Below are positions 46,916-58,518 of a stretch of DNA of 64,000 nucleotides, piece after piece (the first letter of the stretch is position 1; each line of letters begins with the position of its first letter). A program made the position numbers and the translations under genes. The notes under the pieces were generated by a model, which had not been told where the DNA came from, did no database searches, and was given only the letters and a program-made list of their open reading frames with translations. Source of the stretch: Delphinus delphis (lineage: Eukaryota > Chordata > Mammalia > Artiodactyla > Delphinidae); NCBI RefSeq assembly GCF_949987515.2, contig NC_082696.1, positions 33,584,431 through 33,648,430 on the forward strand, in the 5' to 3' direction.

Positions 46916-47038
46916 GTGGCTGTACTTTTGATGATGGTCCGGGAGTTTGTGATTACCACCAGGATCTATATGATGACTTTGAATGGGTTCATGTTAGTGC
47001 TCAAGAACCTCATTATCTGCCACCCGAGATGCCACAAG
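46916..47038 (+). CDS. PTPRK: PTPRK exon 2 (start of the MAM domain)
   Basis: The exon is 123 nt, phase 1 at both ends. The first two bases (GT) finish a Gly codon from exon 1, the full codons start at 46918, and the last G begins the next codon. Translation begins GCTFDDGPGVCDYHQ and continues DLYDDFEWVHVS, with PPEMPQ at the end. This is the N-terminal part of the extracellular MAM domain of receptor-type tyrosine phosphatase kappa, just after the signal peptide. The two cysteines are conserved MAM cysteines. PTPRK is a single-pass membrane phosphatase that acts at cell contacts through homophilic adhesion. The paralogues PTPRM, PTPRT and PTPRU differ clearly over this segment as I recall them. 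From memory the human protein has Ala where this one has Val in GPGVCD. Skipping the exon would keep the frame but remove 41 residues of the domain. Confidence 0.96.
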
Positions 47039-47044
47039 GTGAGA
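47036..47044 (+). promoter_or_regulatory. PTPRK: Splice donor of PTPRK exon 2
   Basis: AAG then GTGAGA is a near-consensus U1 donor. The exon ends at 47038 and intron 2 starts at 47039. Confidence 0.93.
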
Positions 47045-48199
47045 ATCCTTCTGTTTATCCAGTGTTGGAAAAATCCCTCTGGAATGAATAGCATTTTCTT
47101 ATGTTAGGTATAGTACAATAATTTAATTATTATAATAAACTATTGTGGTCAAACCGATTGACCCCATCAGAGACCCTCGATGGATTCTTTGCCTTTCCCT
47201 CAATAACTTTATATAATCCTGTTTTCCTCAAGAATGTTCACTGTATCTTCATTGTCTCTAACTCTGGAAAAATAGAAACATTAGTTTCCGCCCCCCTCCC
47301 CCCCGTTCAATAAAAAAGCAAAATGGAAATGAAACCAAGAAATTAAAAAAAAATAAAATGAAGAACAAACCATATAGTCTAAAAATGAGTTCAGCTCACT
47401 TACCACCTATTCTATTAAATCACAAGATTTGATCTAATCAGACTGAAGGGAAACATCTTTATTTCATGGTAGGGAGAGAGCTTATCTCATTCCACTGGCC
47501 CTGAGCATGCCAGTGGCTCTGAGGAGAGGCAGCCTGGAGACCAAACTGTCAAATGGAGAGATCTTTTTTGAGTGGATTGTAGACAAATAGGGCTGAGCCC
47601 TACTTTCTTTACCTTGACCTTGTTATATCCTTTGAATTTTGGTTTTGTGAAATAGTACATCTTATTGTTTAAGCCAGTTTGAACTGTGTTTTCTCTTAAC
47701 TGACATAGGATATTAACATATACATACCATTTTATACACTAGCAGACTAATGTTTGTGCCTTCAATTCTGCATATTAATTTTGAATTAATTCCAAGCTCT
47801 GTGCATATATGTTTACCAATAACTTATTAAATTGAGAAATTGAAAATGCAGACAGGAATTTTAAAATACTAAAGAGAATGAATTATTTTTCTAAAATTTA
47901 GAAATAAACCAGCCTGGAATATAATTATGTATGATCACATATATAATATACAATATAATTATATTTAATGTAATACATTAATTAGTATTTAATAATATGT
48001 AATCACTTTATTATAGTATATTATCATACATAATTGATGGGATGATTGCCTATTATTAGTAACTTAGGTTTTAAAATATATTTTCAGTATTTTAATCATG
48101 ATTATAAACACTTTATAACTAATTTTTCTTATTGGTCCACACTGTGATGTGCTGTTTGAGAATAGGGTGAATTAAATCTACTTTTTATTCTAAATTGTC
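47045..48199. other. Intronic sequence, AT-rich, nothing recognised
   Basis: It contains a C-rich run at 47290-47304 and a very AT-rich, partly palindromic stretch at 47920-48045. No repeat or exon was recognised. Confidence 0.5.
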
Positions 48200-48985
48200 A
48201 CTTATCCCACCCCGCACCCCGCTACCACCCCAGACTTTCCATTTTGGTATCCATAAGTTTGTTTTCTAAGTCTGTGAATCTGTTTCTGTTTTATAAATAA
48301 GTTCATTTGTATCATTTTTTTTTAGATTCCACATATAAGTATGTCATATGATATTTGTCGTCTTCTGTCTGACTTACTTCACTTGGTATGACAATCTCTA
48401 GGTCCATCCATGTTGCTGCAAATGGCATTATTTCATTATTTTTTATGGCCAAGTAGTATTCCATTGTGTGTGTGTATGTGTATATATATATACACATATA
48501 TACCACATCTTCTTTATCCATTTATCTGTCAATGGACAATTAGGTTGCTTCCATGTCTTGGCTATTGTAAATAGTGCTGCTATGAACATTGGGATGCATT
48601 ATCTTTTTGAAGTATGGTTTTCTCCAGATATATGCCCAGGAGTGGGATTGCTGGATCATATGGTAATTCTGTTTTTAGTTTTATAAGGACCCTCCATGCT
48701 GCTCTCCATAGTGGCTGTACCAACTTACATTCACACCAACAGTGTAGGAGGGTTCCCTTTTCTCCACATCCACTCCAGCGTTTATCGTTTGTGGACTTTT
48801 TAATGATGGCCATTCTGACTGATGTGACGTGATACCTCATTGTAGTTTTGATTTACATTTCTCTGATAATTAGTTGTGTTGAGCATCTTTTCATGTGCCT
48901 ACTGGCCGTCTGAATGTCTTCTTTGGAGAAATGTTTATTTAGGTCTTCTGCCCATTTTTTGATTGGGTTGTTTGTTTTAGACTCA
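48200..48985 (-). mobile_element. L1 LINE fragment (ORF2 C-terminus and 3' UTR)
   Basis: Antisense L1 text covers the end of ORF2 and part of the 3' UTR. On the minus strand, segments such as [20 protein letters not shown] and [16 protein letters not shown] are the usual L1 ORF2 C-terminal words, in two frames. The poly-A end is not visible and the 5' side stops near 48985, so both ends are truncated. A (TG)n(TA)n microsatellite at about 48463-48502 has expanded inside it. It is more diverged than the copy at 53.8 kb. Confidence 0.92.
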
Positions 48986-49878
48986 TTTAGTTGTGTAAGT
49001 AGGTTTGTATTTTTCTGTCAGAGGTACATAACCTTATTTCTCTGGTACATTTTAATTAAAGAAACTCCTGTAATATTTCACCTGAGTTTTCTCTGTGGTA
49101 CATTTAGACTGAATTTTTTATATAAAAGTAAAAAGGGTAGGCTGGGATGCACATATTTTGACTGTTTATCATCAGAGAACAATCAGAAAGATGTTGATTT
49201 ATGGAAATGTTACCATTGTTAATTACTATTGAAGATGGGTAATGAATAGCTGAAGAGATACTGCTCAGGTGACCTTGCTGGTTCACCTTTGATGAACAGC
49301 TTAATCGGTGGTTACAGTACGAGATGATGTGCACAGAAAATGAAAGTGTTAGAAATTCAGCCACATCTTCCAATTAATAGGACATTAATTAATTAATCAT
49401 GCAGAGGAGGGAAAAAGGTCACAGCCACTTTATTTTTACCAAATATAATTTGTGCTTGTTTTTCAGAGAAGGTGAAAGAAAGCATCCATGTATATATTCT
49501 TTTACTGTTCTCTTTTTACAGTCTATACTGTTTTTTTCATTTTCCTTCTGATATTCCTTTAAAATGCTCACTGAACATTATCTATTCATAAATTGGGAAA
49601 AAGGAGACATTTAGATTTATCTTATTAAAATTTTATGAATGATACATTTATTTTAAAGTAAATAGTCAGTAAATGTTAATGCTTACTTTTTTCAGTTATT
49701 AAAAAAAGAGAACTCAAATATTTACCAACTTGAAAGTAAGAAGGCTGGGCCTGTGATGCACACTTGTTATTGAACTCTCTTTACAATACTTGGACATTGT
49801 TAATTGACTTCTGTTTATTGATCTTTTTGGAATGAAAAGGTAGACGGGAAGATGAAAGAGAGGGTAAATAAACAGATT
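48986..49878. other. Intronic sequence, nothing recognised
   Basis: No confident element. It contains a TTAATTAATTAAT run near 49385. Confidence 0.5.
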
Positions 49879-49894
49879 AGAATAAGAAAAGAAT

Positions 49895-50233
49895 TGGGCT
49901 TCCCTGGTGGCGCAGTGGTTAAGAATCTGCCTGCCAATGCAGGGGACACGGGTTTGAGCCCTGGTCTGGGAAGGTCCCACATGCCGTGGAGCAACTAAGT
50001 CTACGTGCCACAACTACTGAGCCTGTGTTCTAGAGCCCACAAGTCACAACTACTGAAGCCTGCGTGTCTAGAGCCTATGCTCCACAACAAGAGAAGCCAC
50101 CGCAATGAGAAGCCCGCACACCGCAATGAAGAGTAGCCCCCGCTCTCTGCAACTAGAGAAAGCCCAACAATGAAGACCCAATGCAGCCAAAAATAAATAA
50201 CTTAATTAGTTAATTAAAAAAAAGAGAGAGAAA
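49895..50233 (+). mobile_element. CHR-type SINE, long form, full copy
   Basis: The head TGGGCTTCCCTGGTGGCGC starts at 49895. The body carries CACAACTACTGAGCCTGTG and CAACTACTGAAGCCTGCG modules, and an A-rich tail runs to 50233. The perfect 16-bp duplication AGAATAAGAAAAGAAT lies at 49879-49894 and 50234-50249. Confidence 0.97.
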
Positions 50234-50399
50234 AGAATAAGAAAAGAATGAAGATGGGTAGAAAAGAAGAAAATTATTTCTTCTCATTTGAAGACGTAAT
50301 GCTGTCAATAATTGCTTAAAGTGTTCTTCAGCAAAACTGCCTTTGTCAGGTGACAATGATGGTGGCTGAAAGGCCAGCTAAGTACGTTTAAAATAGCAT

Positions 50400-51190
50400 G
50401 CAAGAATGAGTATATCCTAATGGCCAAAAATCATATGAAGGTGTGAGCACCTGCTCAACTCAGTCATCAAAGGAATGCAAATTAAAACCACATTGAGAAA
50501 CTTCTACACACTGAGCAGAAAGATGAAAATCAAAATTTAAGTGTTGGTGAGAGTATGGAGAAAGTAAAACTCTTCATATACTGTACTATAGTCAGGTATA
50601 AATCTGTACAACCACTTCATACAGCCTAATGACCCAACAGATCCATTTTGGGGTATATGCCCAGCAGAACTGAGTACACATGTTTTCCAAATGACATGTA
50701 CAAGGGTATTTACAGCATCAGTATCCAAAATAGTCCCAAACTGAAAACAATCCAAATGTCTGTCAACAGTGCAATGAATAAATAAATGGTGATTAGTCAC
50801 ATAATGGAATATTACACTGCAGTGTAAATGAACAAACTGTTGCCATATATGATATGGATGAATCTCACACACATAATCTTGAGGGAAAGAAACACAGAAG
50901 GATAATGTACTGTATTTCATTTATGTAAATTTCAAAACCAGGCAAAACAAATTGATGATGTTAGAAGTCGGGGTATTATTTACCTCCAGGAAGGGCTGGC
51001 AGGGGTTGGGGATGGTTAGTGCTTGGAAGGTGGCATGAAGGGGGCTTCTGGATGCTGGTAATACAGTCTTTCTTGATCTGGATGGTGTTTTCACAGGTGT
51101 ACTCAAACTGAAAATCATTGAGCTGTACAATTATGAGCTGTGTACTTTCCTCTAGGTATCTTATATGTTAATAGAAAATGGCAAAAAACA
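50400..51190 (+). mobile_element. Old L1 fragment (ORF2 end and 3' UTR)
   Basis: Degraded but ordered L1 words: GGAATGCAAATTAAAACCAC, TTGGTGAGAGTATGGAGAAA, GGGGTATATGCCCAGCAGAA, ATAATGGAATATTACACTGC and GGCAAAACAAATTGATGATG. The 3' UTR follows, with GATCTGGATGGTGTTTTCAC and GTACAATTATGAGCTGTGTA. The reading frame is lost throughout, so it is an ancient family. Confidence 0.88.
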
Positions 51191-51506
51191 GAGTAAATAA
51201 AACCAATGCTCACAAGGATACTTTGGGGAAACTAGGCTAAGAATTAAAAAATATTATAGATTAGAATGAAAGATATATAATAGGATACCTCAGATGGGCT
51301 CAAACTCCTTTTTTCTCACCAACCTGGACCCCCCACATTCAAAGATAATATGATCTTTGACATCTCTGAGCCTTTGTATGTTCTCTTCCCTCTGTTGAGA
51401 CAATTCTCTGTTCACTTACCACTCACCAAACTCCTATCCATTCTTACTATGTCTACTTAAGTTCCATCTGCTTTGGGAAGATTTTCCTGGTTGGCATGGA
51501 GCTTTT

Positions 51507-51719
51507 TTTTGTTTTTTTCTTCTTTTTGAGGTATGCGGGCTTCTCACTGCTGTGGCCTCTCCCGTTGCAGAGCACAGGCTCCGGACACGCAGGCTCAGCG
51601 GCCATGGCTCACGGGCCTAGCCGCTCCGCGGCATGTGGGATCCTCCCGGACCAGGGCACGAACCCGTGTCCCCTGCATCGGCAGGCAGACTCTCAACCAC
51701 TGCGCCACCAGGGAAGCCC
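51507..51719 (-). mobile_element. CHR-type SINE, short young subfamily
   Basis: The minus-strand head GGGCTTCCCTGGTGGCGCAG ends at 51719 and the tail is T-rich. The perfect 14-bp duplication GGCATGGAGCTTTT lies at 51493-51506 and 51720-51733. It was inserted into the L2. Confidence 0.97.
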
Positions 51720-51816
51720 GGCATGGAGCTTTTATATAATATTTCTTCTATCTTCACATTCAGATATGCTCCCCACTGTACTTGATACGTATTTCAATTG
51801 CTATTATAGTACTTTT

Positions 51817-52131
51817 TTTTTTTAAGAAGATGTTGGGGGTAGGAGTTTATTAATTAATTAATTAATTTTTGCTGTGTTGGGTCTTCGTTTCTGTGCAAGG
51901 GCTTTCTCTAGTTGTGGCAAGTGGGGGCCACTCTTCATCGCGGTGCGCAGGCCTCTCACTCTCGTGGTCTCTCTTGTTGCGGAGCACAGGCTCCAGACGC
52001 GCAGGCTCAGTAGTTGTGGCTCACGGACCTAGTTGCTCCACGGCATGTGGGATCCTCCCAGACCAGGGCTCGAACCCATGTCCCCTGCATTAACAGGCAG
52101 ATTCTCAACCACTGTGCCACCAGGGAAGCCC
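51817..52131 (-). mobile_element. CHR-type SINE, mixed long/short subfamily
   Basis: The perfect 12-bp duplication TATAGTACTTTT (51805-51816 and 52132-52143) fixes the ends. The body joins features of both main subfamilies. Long-form text (CTTTCTCTAGTTGTGGCAAG and the GGCCACTCTTCATCGCGGTG segment) is followed by short-form text (GCCTCTCACTCTCGTGGTC and GTTGCGGAGCACAGGCTCC), and then CAGTAGTTGTGGC again from the long form. The tail includes (TTAA)n. Confidence 0.95.
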
Positions 52132-52240
52132 TATAGTACTTTTAAAAATACCTCCTTCTTTCCACTAAACTATAATGCCCTCATGAACATAAATCATATT
52201 TTTCATCTTTGATTTCCTAAGGCACTATTTCATTTTACTT

Positions 52241-53761
52241 AGGAAAATTGTCAACTTATATAATGTGGTTTAAATATTTTGGTCAAGGGTTGAACAAAAA
52301 ATGTCTTTCTCTTGCTAAAATATTAATTGAATAAGAAAAAATACTTCATTTCCCAATATTATATTCAGCTCAGATTTTAATGTAGTTAGAAGACCTTCAC
52401 ATACTTACTAATATTTAGCTTTGCCTTTATAAATGATTTCACCTGTTTATTTTGGATGTAATTTTAAATGTTATTAATACTAAAGAAGGAGCTCCCTTTT
52501 AGTATCTCGCTCTTTCTTTTGTCTTTTGCTAGTCAAATTAATCCCAATCTTCTACTCTTCAAAAGTCTAGTCTATAAAAATCAAATCCATAGAGAATGAG
52601 AAACATTGCAGGGAACTGGAAATTGTTCTTCTATCTCAAATATATCTGTGTTCATGACCTTGTTTGTCGGTTGTTCCTTTATACTTGTGACATCATGAAA
52701 CAAATTCATTGGATAATTTTACTACATGTTCTGACCTAGATCTGAGCATAGAGATCATGATTGACATCTCAATACATTTATCTTCAAGTGTAATTATAAC
52801 TGCTTTTACTTTTTAACAGGGTTTTGTAAAATGACTAATTGAATTTTAGAGTCTCTAGAGTACCCATTTGACAGCATAAAATTACGCTACATTGTATCCT
52901 ACCTTGAATTTGGTACCTTTCACTGATAATAATGTAAATCACTATACAGAGTTCCATCTGTAAAATGGAATAGAATAGACATTCTTTCTGTCTATGTATC
53001 TATGTGTCTATCTCTGTACCTAAAAGGCCTTTGTCATTAAATTAATCTGAAGATTGAAGCAAGAAACCATTCCTCCTTTGTTGTAAAGCTTAGTGAGGTG
53101 TGATTCAGTAGTTTAAGGCCCTACTAGATCTCAATTTTGCCCCCTTGTCAAATCCTCAAACTAAAATTTAGAGAGCAAATGGCATTACACTGAGAGCGAT
53201 AAGAAATGAAATGTGCCTTTATATTTACATATTATTTTTAGAACTGTGTATCCTTTTTTTCTTTCTTTTATTTTTATCCCAGCGTTTAAACATAAATTAT
53301 TAGCCACGTTGTTAAAATAAGGCTTGTTTCTTCAATATCTATTTGGAGAAACTAAATGTGTTTTGTACTCGATAGTGAGCATGCATGGGTCTCATGATTT
53401 TGTGCCTGGCTTTCTTCTGAGAGTGTTATATAGTGAAAATTGAATAAAATATTTGATCTATATGGTAACATATATAACTAACAGAATTTCAGCTAAGTTT
53501 TTCTATGTAATGATAATAGTCTCTTAGCTTTCTAAAACAAGACTTAGGCAAAATTTACTAAATAATATTAGTATCCAGTGTATCATATTTTAATATATCT
53601 AAGAAATTTCAAGGGAGTTTTTTTGTTATCTTACCATTTCTAACCTATAGTCTGTCTCTCTGGGAACCTTAGTCACTCATTAAAATGAGTGGATCACCTT
53701 GCCTAATATTTCCATTACCCTCTTGTAGACAATTGATAATAAGGCATGTGTTTCTTTTTTG
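52241..53761. other. Intronic sequence, nothing recognised
   Basis: About 1.5 kb of AT-rich intron. No named repeat, RNA gene or exon was recognised. Confidence 0.5.
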
Positions 53762-56700
53762 TTTAATTGATTTTTATTTATATTTTTTACTTTAATTTTT
53801 TTATACAGCAGGTTATTATTAGTTATTTTATACATATATACGTATATATGTCAATCCCAATCTCCCAATTCATCCCCCCCCCCATCTTCCCACTTTCCCC
53901 TTTTGGTGTCCATATGTTTGTTCTCTACATATTTGTCTCTATTTCTGCCTTGCAAACAGTTCATCTGTACCGTTTTTCTAGACTCCACATATATGTTTTA
54001 ATATACGATATTTATTTTTCTCTTTCTGACTTACTTCACTCTGTATGGCAGTCCCTAGGTCCATCCACATCTCTACAAATGACCCGAATTCCTTCCTTTT
54101 TATGGCTGAGTAATATACCATTGTGTATATGTACCACATCTACTGTACCCATTCGTCTGTCGATGGGCATTTAGGTTGCTTACATGACTTCGCTATTGTA
54201 AATAGTGCTGCAGTGAACATTGGGGTGCATGTGTCTTTTTGAATTGTGGTTTTCTCTGGGTATATGCCCAGTACTGTGATTGCTGGGTCATATTGTAATT
54301 CTGCTTTTAGTCTTTTAAGGGACCTCCATACTGTTCTCCATAGTGGCTGTATCAATTTACATTACCACCAACAGTGCAAGAGGGTTCCCTTTTCTCCACA
54401 CCCTCTCCAGCATTTGTTGTTTGTAGATTTTCTGATGATGCCCATTCTAACTGGTGTGAGGTGATACCTCACTGTAGTTTTGATTTGCATTTCTCTAATA
54501 ATTAGTGATGTTGAGCAGCTTTTCATATGCCTCTTGGCCATCTATATGTCTTCTTTGGAGAAATGTCTATTTAGATCTTCTGCCCATTTTTGGATTGGGT
54601 TGTTTGTTTTTTTAATGTTGAGCTGCATGAGCTGTTTATATATTTTGGAGATTAATCCTTTGTCTGTTGATTTGTTTGAAAAAATTTTCTCCCATTCTGA
54701 GAGTTGTCTTTTCATCTTGTTTATGATTTCCTTTGCTGTACAAAAGCTTCTAAGTTTCATTAGGTCCTATTTGTTTTTTTGTTTGTTTTTATTTCCATTA
54801 CTCTAGGAGGTGGGTCAAAAAAAGATCTTGCTGTGATGTATGTCAAAGAGTGTTCTGCCTATGTTTTCATCTTAGGGTTTTATAGAATCTGGTCTTACAT
54901 TTAGGTCTTTAATCCATTTTGAGTTTATTTTTGTGTATGGTGTTACAGAGCATTCTAATTTCATTCTTTTACATGTAGCTGTCCAGTTTTCCCAGCACCA
55001 CTTATTTAAGAGACTGTCTTCTCCATTGTATATGCTTGCCTCCTTTGTCATAGATTAGTTGACCATAGGTGCATGGGTTTATTTCTGGGCTTTCTATCCT
55101 GTTCCATTGATCTATATTTCTGTTTTTGTGCCAGTACCATATTGTCTTAATTGCTGTTACTTTGTAGTATAGTCTGAAGTCAGGGAGTCTGATTCCTCCA
55201 GCTCCGTTTTTTCCCCTCAAGACTGCTTTGGCTATTCAGGGTCTTTTGTGTCTTTATAGAAATTTTAAGATTTTTCATTCTAGTTCTGTAAAAAATGCCA
55301 TTCGTAATTTGATAGGGATTGCATTGAATCTGTAGATTGTTTGGAGTTGTATAGTCATTTTCACAATATTGATTCCTCCCATCCAAGAACATGGTATATC
55401 TCTCCATCTGTTTGTGTTATCTTTGATTTCTTTCATCAGTGTCTTATAGTTTTCTAAGTACAGGTCTTTTACCTCCTTAGATAGGTTTATTCCTAGGTAT
55501 TTTAATCTTTTTTGTTGCGATGGTGAATAGGATTGTTTCCTTAATTTCTCTTTCTGATCTTTCATTGTTAGTGTATAAGAATGCAAGAGATTTCTGTGCA
55601 TTAATTTTGTATCCAGCAACTTTACCAAATTGATTGATTATCTATAATAATTTTCGGTGGCATCTTTAGGATTCTCTATGTCATCTGCAAACAGTGAGAG
55701 TTTTAGGTCTTCTTTTCCAATTTGTATTCCATTTATTTCTTTTTCTTTTCTGATTGGGTGGTTAGGACTTCCAAAATTATGTTGAATAAGAGTGGTGAGA
55801 GTGGACATCCTTGTTTTGTTCCTGATCGTAGAGGAAATGCTTTCAGTTTTTCACTCTTGAGAATGATGTTTGCTGTGCGTTTGTTGTATGTGGCCTTTAT
55901 GATGTTGAGGTAGGTTCCCTCTATGCCCACTTTCTGGAGAGTTTTTATCATAAATTGGTGGTGAATTTTGTCAAAAGCTTTTTCTGCATCTATGGAGATG
56001 ATCGTATAGTTTTTATTCTTCAATTTGTTAATATGCTGTATCACACTGATTGATATGTGCATATTGAAGAATCCTTGCATTCCTGGGATAAATCCTACTT
56101 TATCATGTTGTATGTTCCTTTTAATGTGTTGTTGGATACTGTTTGCTAGTATTTTGTTGAGGATTTTTGCCTCTATATTCCTCAGTGATATTGATCTGTA
56201 ATTTTCTTTTTTTGTAGTATCTTTGTCTGGTTTTGGAATCAGGGTGATGGTGGCCTCATAGAATGAATTTGGGAGTGTTCCTTCCTCTGAAATTTTTTTG
56301 GAAGAGTTTGAGAAGGATGGGTGTTAGCTCTTCTCTAAATGTTTGTTAGAATTCACCTGTGAAGCCATCTGGTCCTGGACTTGTGTTTGTTGGAAGATTT
56401 TTAATTACAGTTTCAACAGACCAATACAGATTGGTCTGTTCATATTTTCTATTTCTTCCTGATTCAGTCTTGGAAGGTTATACCTTTCTAATAATTTGTC
56501 CATTTCTTCCAGGTTGTCCATTTTATTGGCATAGAGTTGCTGGTAGTAGTCTATTATGATGCTTTGTATTTGCGGTGTCCGTTGTAACTTCTGTTCTTTC
56601 ATTTCTAAATTTATTGTTTTGAGTCCTCTCTCTCTTTCTCTTGACGAGTCCGGCTAACGGTTTATCAATTTTGTTTATCTTCTGAAAGAACCAGCTTTTA

Positions 56701-56966
56701 GTTTTATTGATCTTTGCTATTGTTTTCTTTGTGTCTATTTCATTTATTTCTGCTCTGATTTTTATGATTTCTTTCCTTCACTGACATTGGGTGTGTTTTG
56801 CTCCTCTTTCTCTAGTTCCTTTAGGTGTAAGGTTAGATTGTTTATTTGGAATTTTTCTTGTTTCTTGAGGTAGGCTTGTATTGCTATAAACTTCCCTCTT
56901 AGAGCTGCTTTTGCTGCATCCCATCGTTTTTGAACCGTGTTTTTGTTGTCATTTGTCTCTACTATT
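53762..56966 (-). mobile_element. L1 LINE, 3.2 kb, 5'-truncated (ORF2 and 3' UTR)
   Basis: The 3' end is at the left (ATACAGCAGGTTATTATTAG and T-rich tail), and ORF2 runs right to left. Open segments on the minus strand cover the region before the reverse transcriptase (56405-56602) and the RT core (55733-56080, with [20 protein letters not shown] and [14 protein letters not shown]). They continue with the part after it (55275-55628) and the C-terminal region (54140-54355 and 54542-54760). The FADD catalytic codons are at 55680-55691 but lie beyond a frame break, so the copy is inactive. The endonuclease, ORF1 and 5' UTR are missing. The 5' end abuts a SINE tail at 56967. Confidence 0.95.
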
Positions 56967-57175
56967 TTTTTTTTTTTTTTGCGTTACGCGGGCCCCTCAC
57001 TGCTGTGGCCTCTCCCGCCACGGAGCACAGGCTCCGGACGCGCAGGCCCAGCGGCCATGACTCACGGGCCCAGCTGCTCCGTGGCATATGGGATCTTCCC
57101 GGACCGGGGCACGAACCTGCATCCCCTGCATCGGCAGGTGGACTCTCAACCACTGCGCCACCAGCGAAGCCCTGG
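56967..57175 (-). mobile_element. CHR-type SINE, short young subfamily, abutting L1
   Basis: The minus-strand head GGGCTTCGCTGGTGGCGC is at the right and a T15 tail is at the left, touching the truncated L1 5' end. No duplication flanks the SINE itself. Instead, similar words GTTTCTTTTTTG (about 53750-53761) and GTTCTTTTTTTG (about 57180-57191) flank L1 plus SINE together. L1 text does not resume to the right of the SINE. Confidence 0.92.
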
Positions 57176-57484
57176 TAGAGTTCTTTTTTTGAAAGCAATA
57201 CTCAGCACTCAAATATGTAAAATTGATAGCAAGGAGCCACTGGTTCCAGAACCTGCTTGCTTTGTACTTCCTACCTCCCTCCTCTACCCGTTTCCTCTCT
57301 ACCTTCCAGCTCCATCAAGATGGCTTCTCTGAAAAATACTTACAGAAGTAAGGCTCCAAGAGACATTTTGCAAACAATGGTTAGATGCACACCAAACACT
57401 TTGAGATAAGCATCTCTGAAATGAGGGTACTTGCTACCATTACCTGTGACTTACTGGTAGTTTACTGGATTTTACTATACCAGG
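57176..57484. other. Intronic sequence, nothing recognised
   Basis: No confident element. Confidence 0.5.
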
Positions 57485-57645
57485 AGCATGAGATATATTT
57501 TTAATCCTCACATGAGCCGTACAAAATTAGTGACGTTTTAGACATAAGTAGAGTAAATAACTAGGTGAAAGCAACCGAGGGGCAGAGTTTGAAGTTAGGT
57601 CTGTTTGTCTAACATCACAGTTACTCTTGCCACAGTGCCCTCCTG
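57485..57645 (-). repeat. Possible MIR SINE relic
   Basis: TTTTTAATCCTCACATGAGC, GAGGGGCAGAGTTTGAAGTT and GTGCCCTCCTGCTTCA fit an antisense MIR, heavily worn. Confidence 0.55.
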
Positions 57646-58518
57646 CTTCATAGTTGTAGTGTGGCTGATAAATTTCCTTGACTTGGTCTTAGATCTCTAA
57701 ATCCTGTATAAAGTCAGCTATATATTAGCTTTAATCTAGAATGATTTCCTACTACTTCATTTAAAATATTATTTCTTTCCAAAATTTAAAAGCTTTAAAT
57801 GATTGTGTGTTAATCATCATATGAAATGAGATCTGAGACTCACTGTTGTTTGGAATTTCTGCCGAGCTTCAGGGTTTCCTCTGTGACATTCTCACCCCCT
57901 AGTGAGATGCTTTGTCCTTTTTTTGATTTACCTGTATGTTATTTTTAGTTATTTGATGAATACTTGCTTGCGTGGCTGTCTGTCTAAGCAAACTTTTTGA
58001 AACACATATATTATCTGCTGTCTCATTAGAGCATGTATGGTAGAAGAAAAATTTTTGAACTAAAGAACTCAGACTAAAGGTTAGGGTTTGAAAATAATCT
58101 TAAGACTTTTTTTTGCAATGGGGTATTTTAGGACTAGAATTATGGGCTTATTTCCATGTGCTCTTCCAAAACCATGTCATCATGTGTCTGTTGGTGCTTT
58201 TGCCCTCGGCACTGAGAAGACAGTTTTTACCACATTTAAGATGCTTATTAAAAACAGTGGGAGTTGGAGGCAGTGCAGGGTCAGAGAGTGAAAGGCTGTA
58301 AAGGACTACGTGAAGGGTGAGTTACTTCATGAGGTCCAGTTTTTAATGTAAGTACTATTACCCTTGTGCACATAAATGCAGCATGAAGAATATCCAAATT
58401 ACAGTGGACAGAAATGGCATGCTGAGACAGGAATATTTTCCTGTTATTTCAAGTATGAAATGTATCTAGGTTAGATATGTCCCGATATATCTCAGGGGAA
58501 GAAAACAGGCCAGTATTT
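57646..58518. other. Intronic sequence, nothing recognised
   Basis: No confident repeat or exon. It ends at the homopolymer that follows. Confidence 0.5.

Larger units (their letters stand above)
51290..52240 (+). repeat. L2 LINE relic interrupted by two SINEs
   Basis: L2 phrases lie in the three parts left after removing the SINEs: GAGCCTTTGTATGTTCTCTT and ACTTAAGTTCCATCTGCTTT; GATATGCTCCCCACTGTACT; then CTATAATGCCCTCATGAACA and CATCTTTGATTTCCTAAGGC. Order and orientation fit one copy. Confidence 0.65.

Noticed and set aside
46916..47107. 63-codon open frame beginning at the exon start
   Set aside because: It is in the wrong frame. The splice-defined frame starting at 46918 gives the PTPRK MAM sequence and the exon ends at 47038.
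50537..50920. 127-codon minus-strand open frame
   Set aside because: It is the antisense of a degraded L1 ORF2 fragment.
55733..56080. Reverse-transcriptase-like frame as a possible active element
   Set aside because: The L1 is 5'-truncated and frame-broken before the FADD motif, so it cannot be active.
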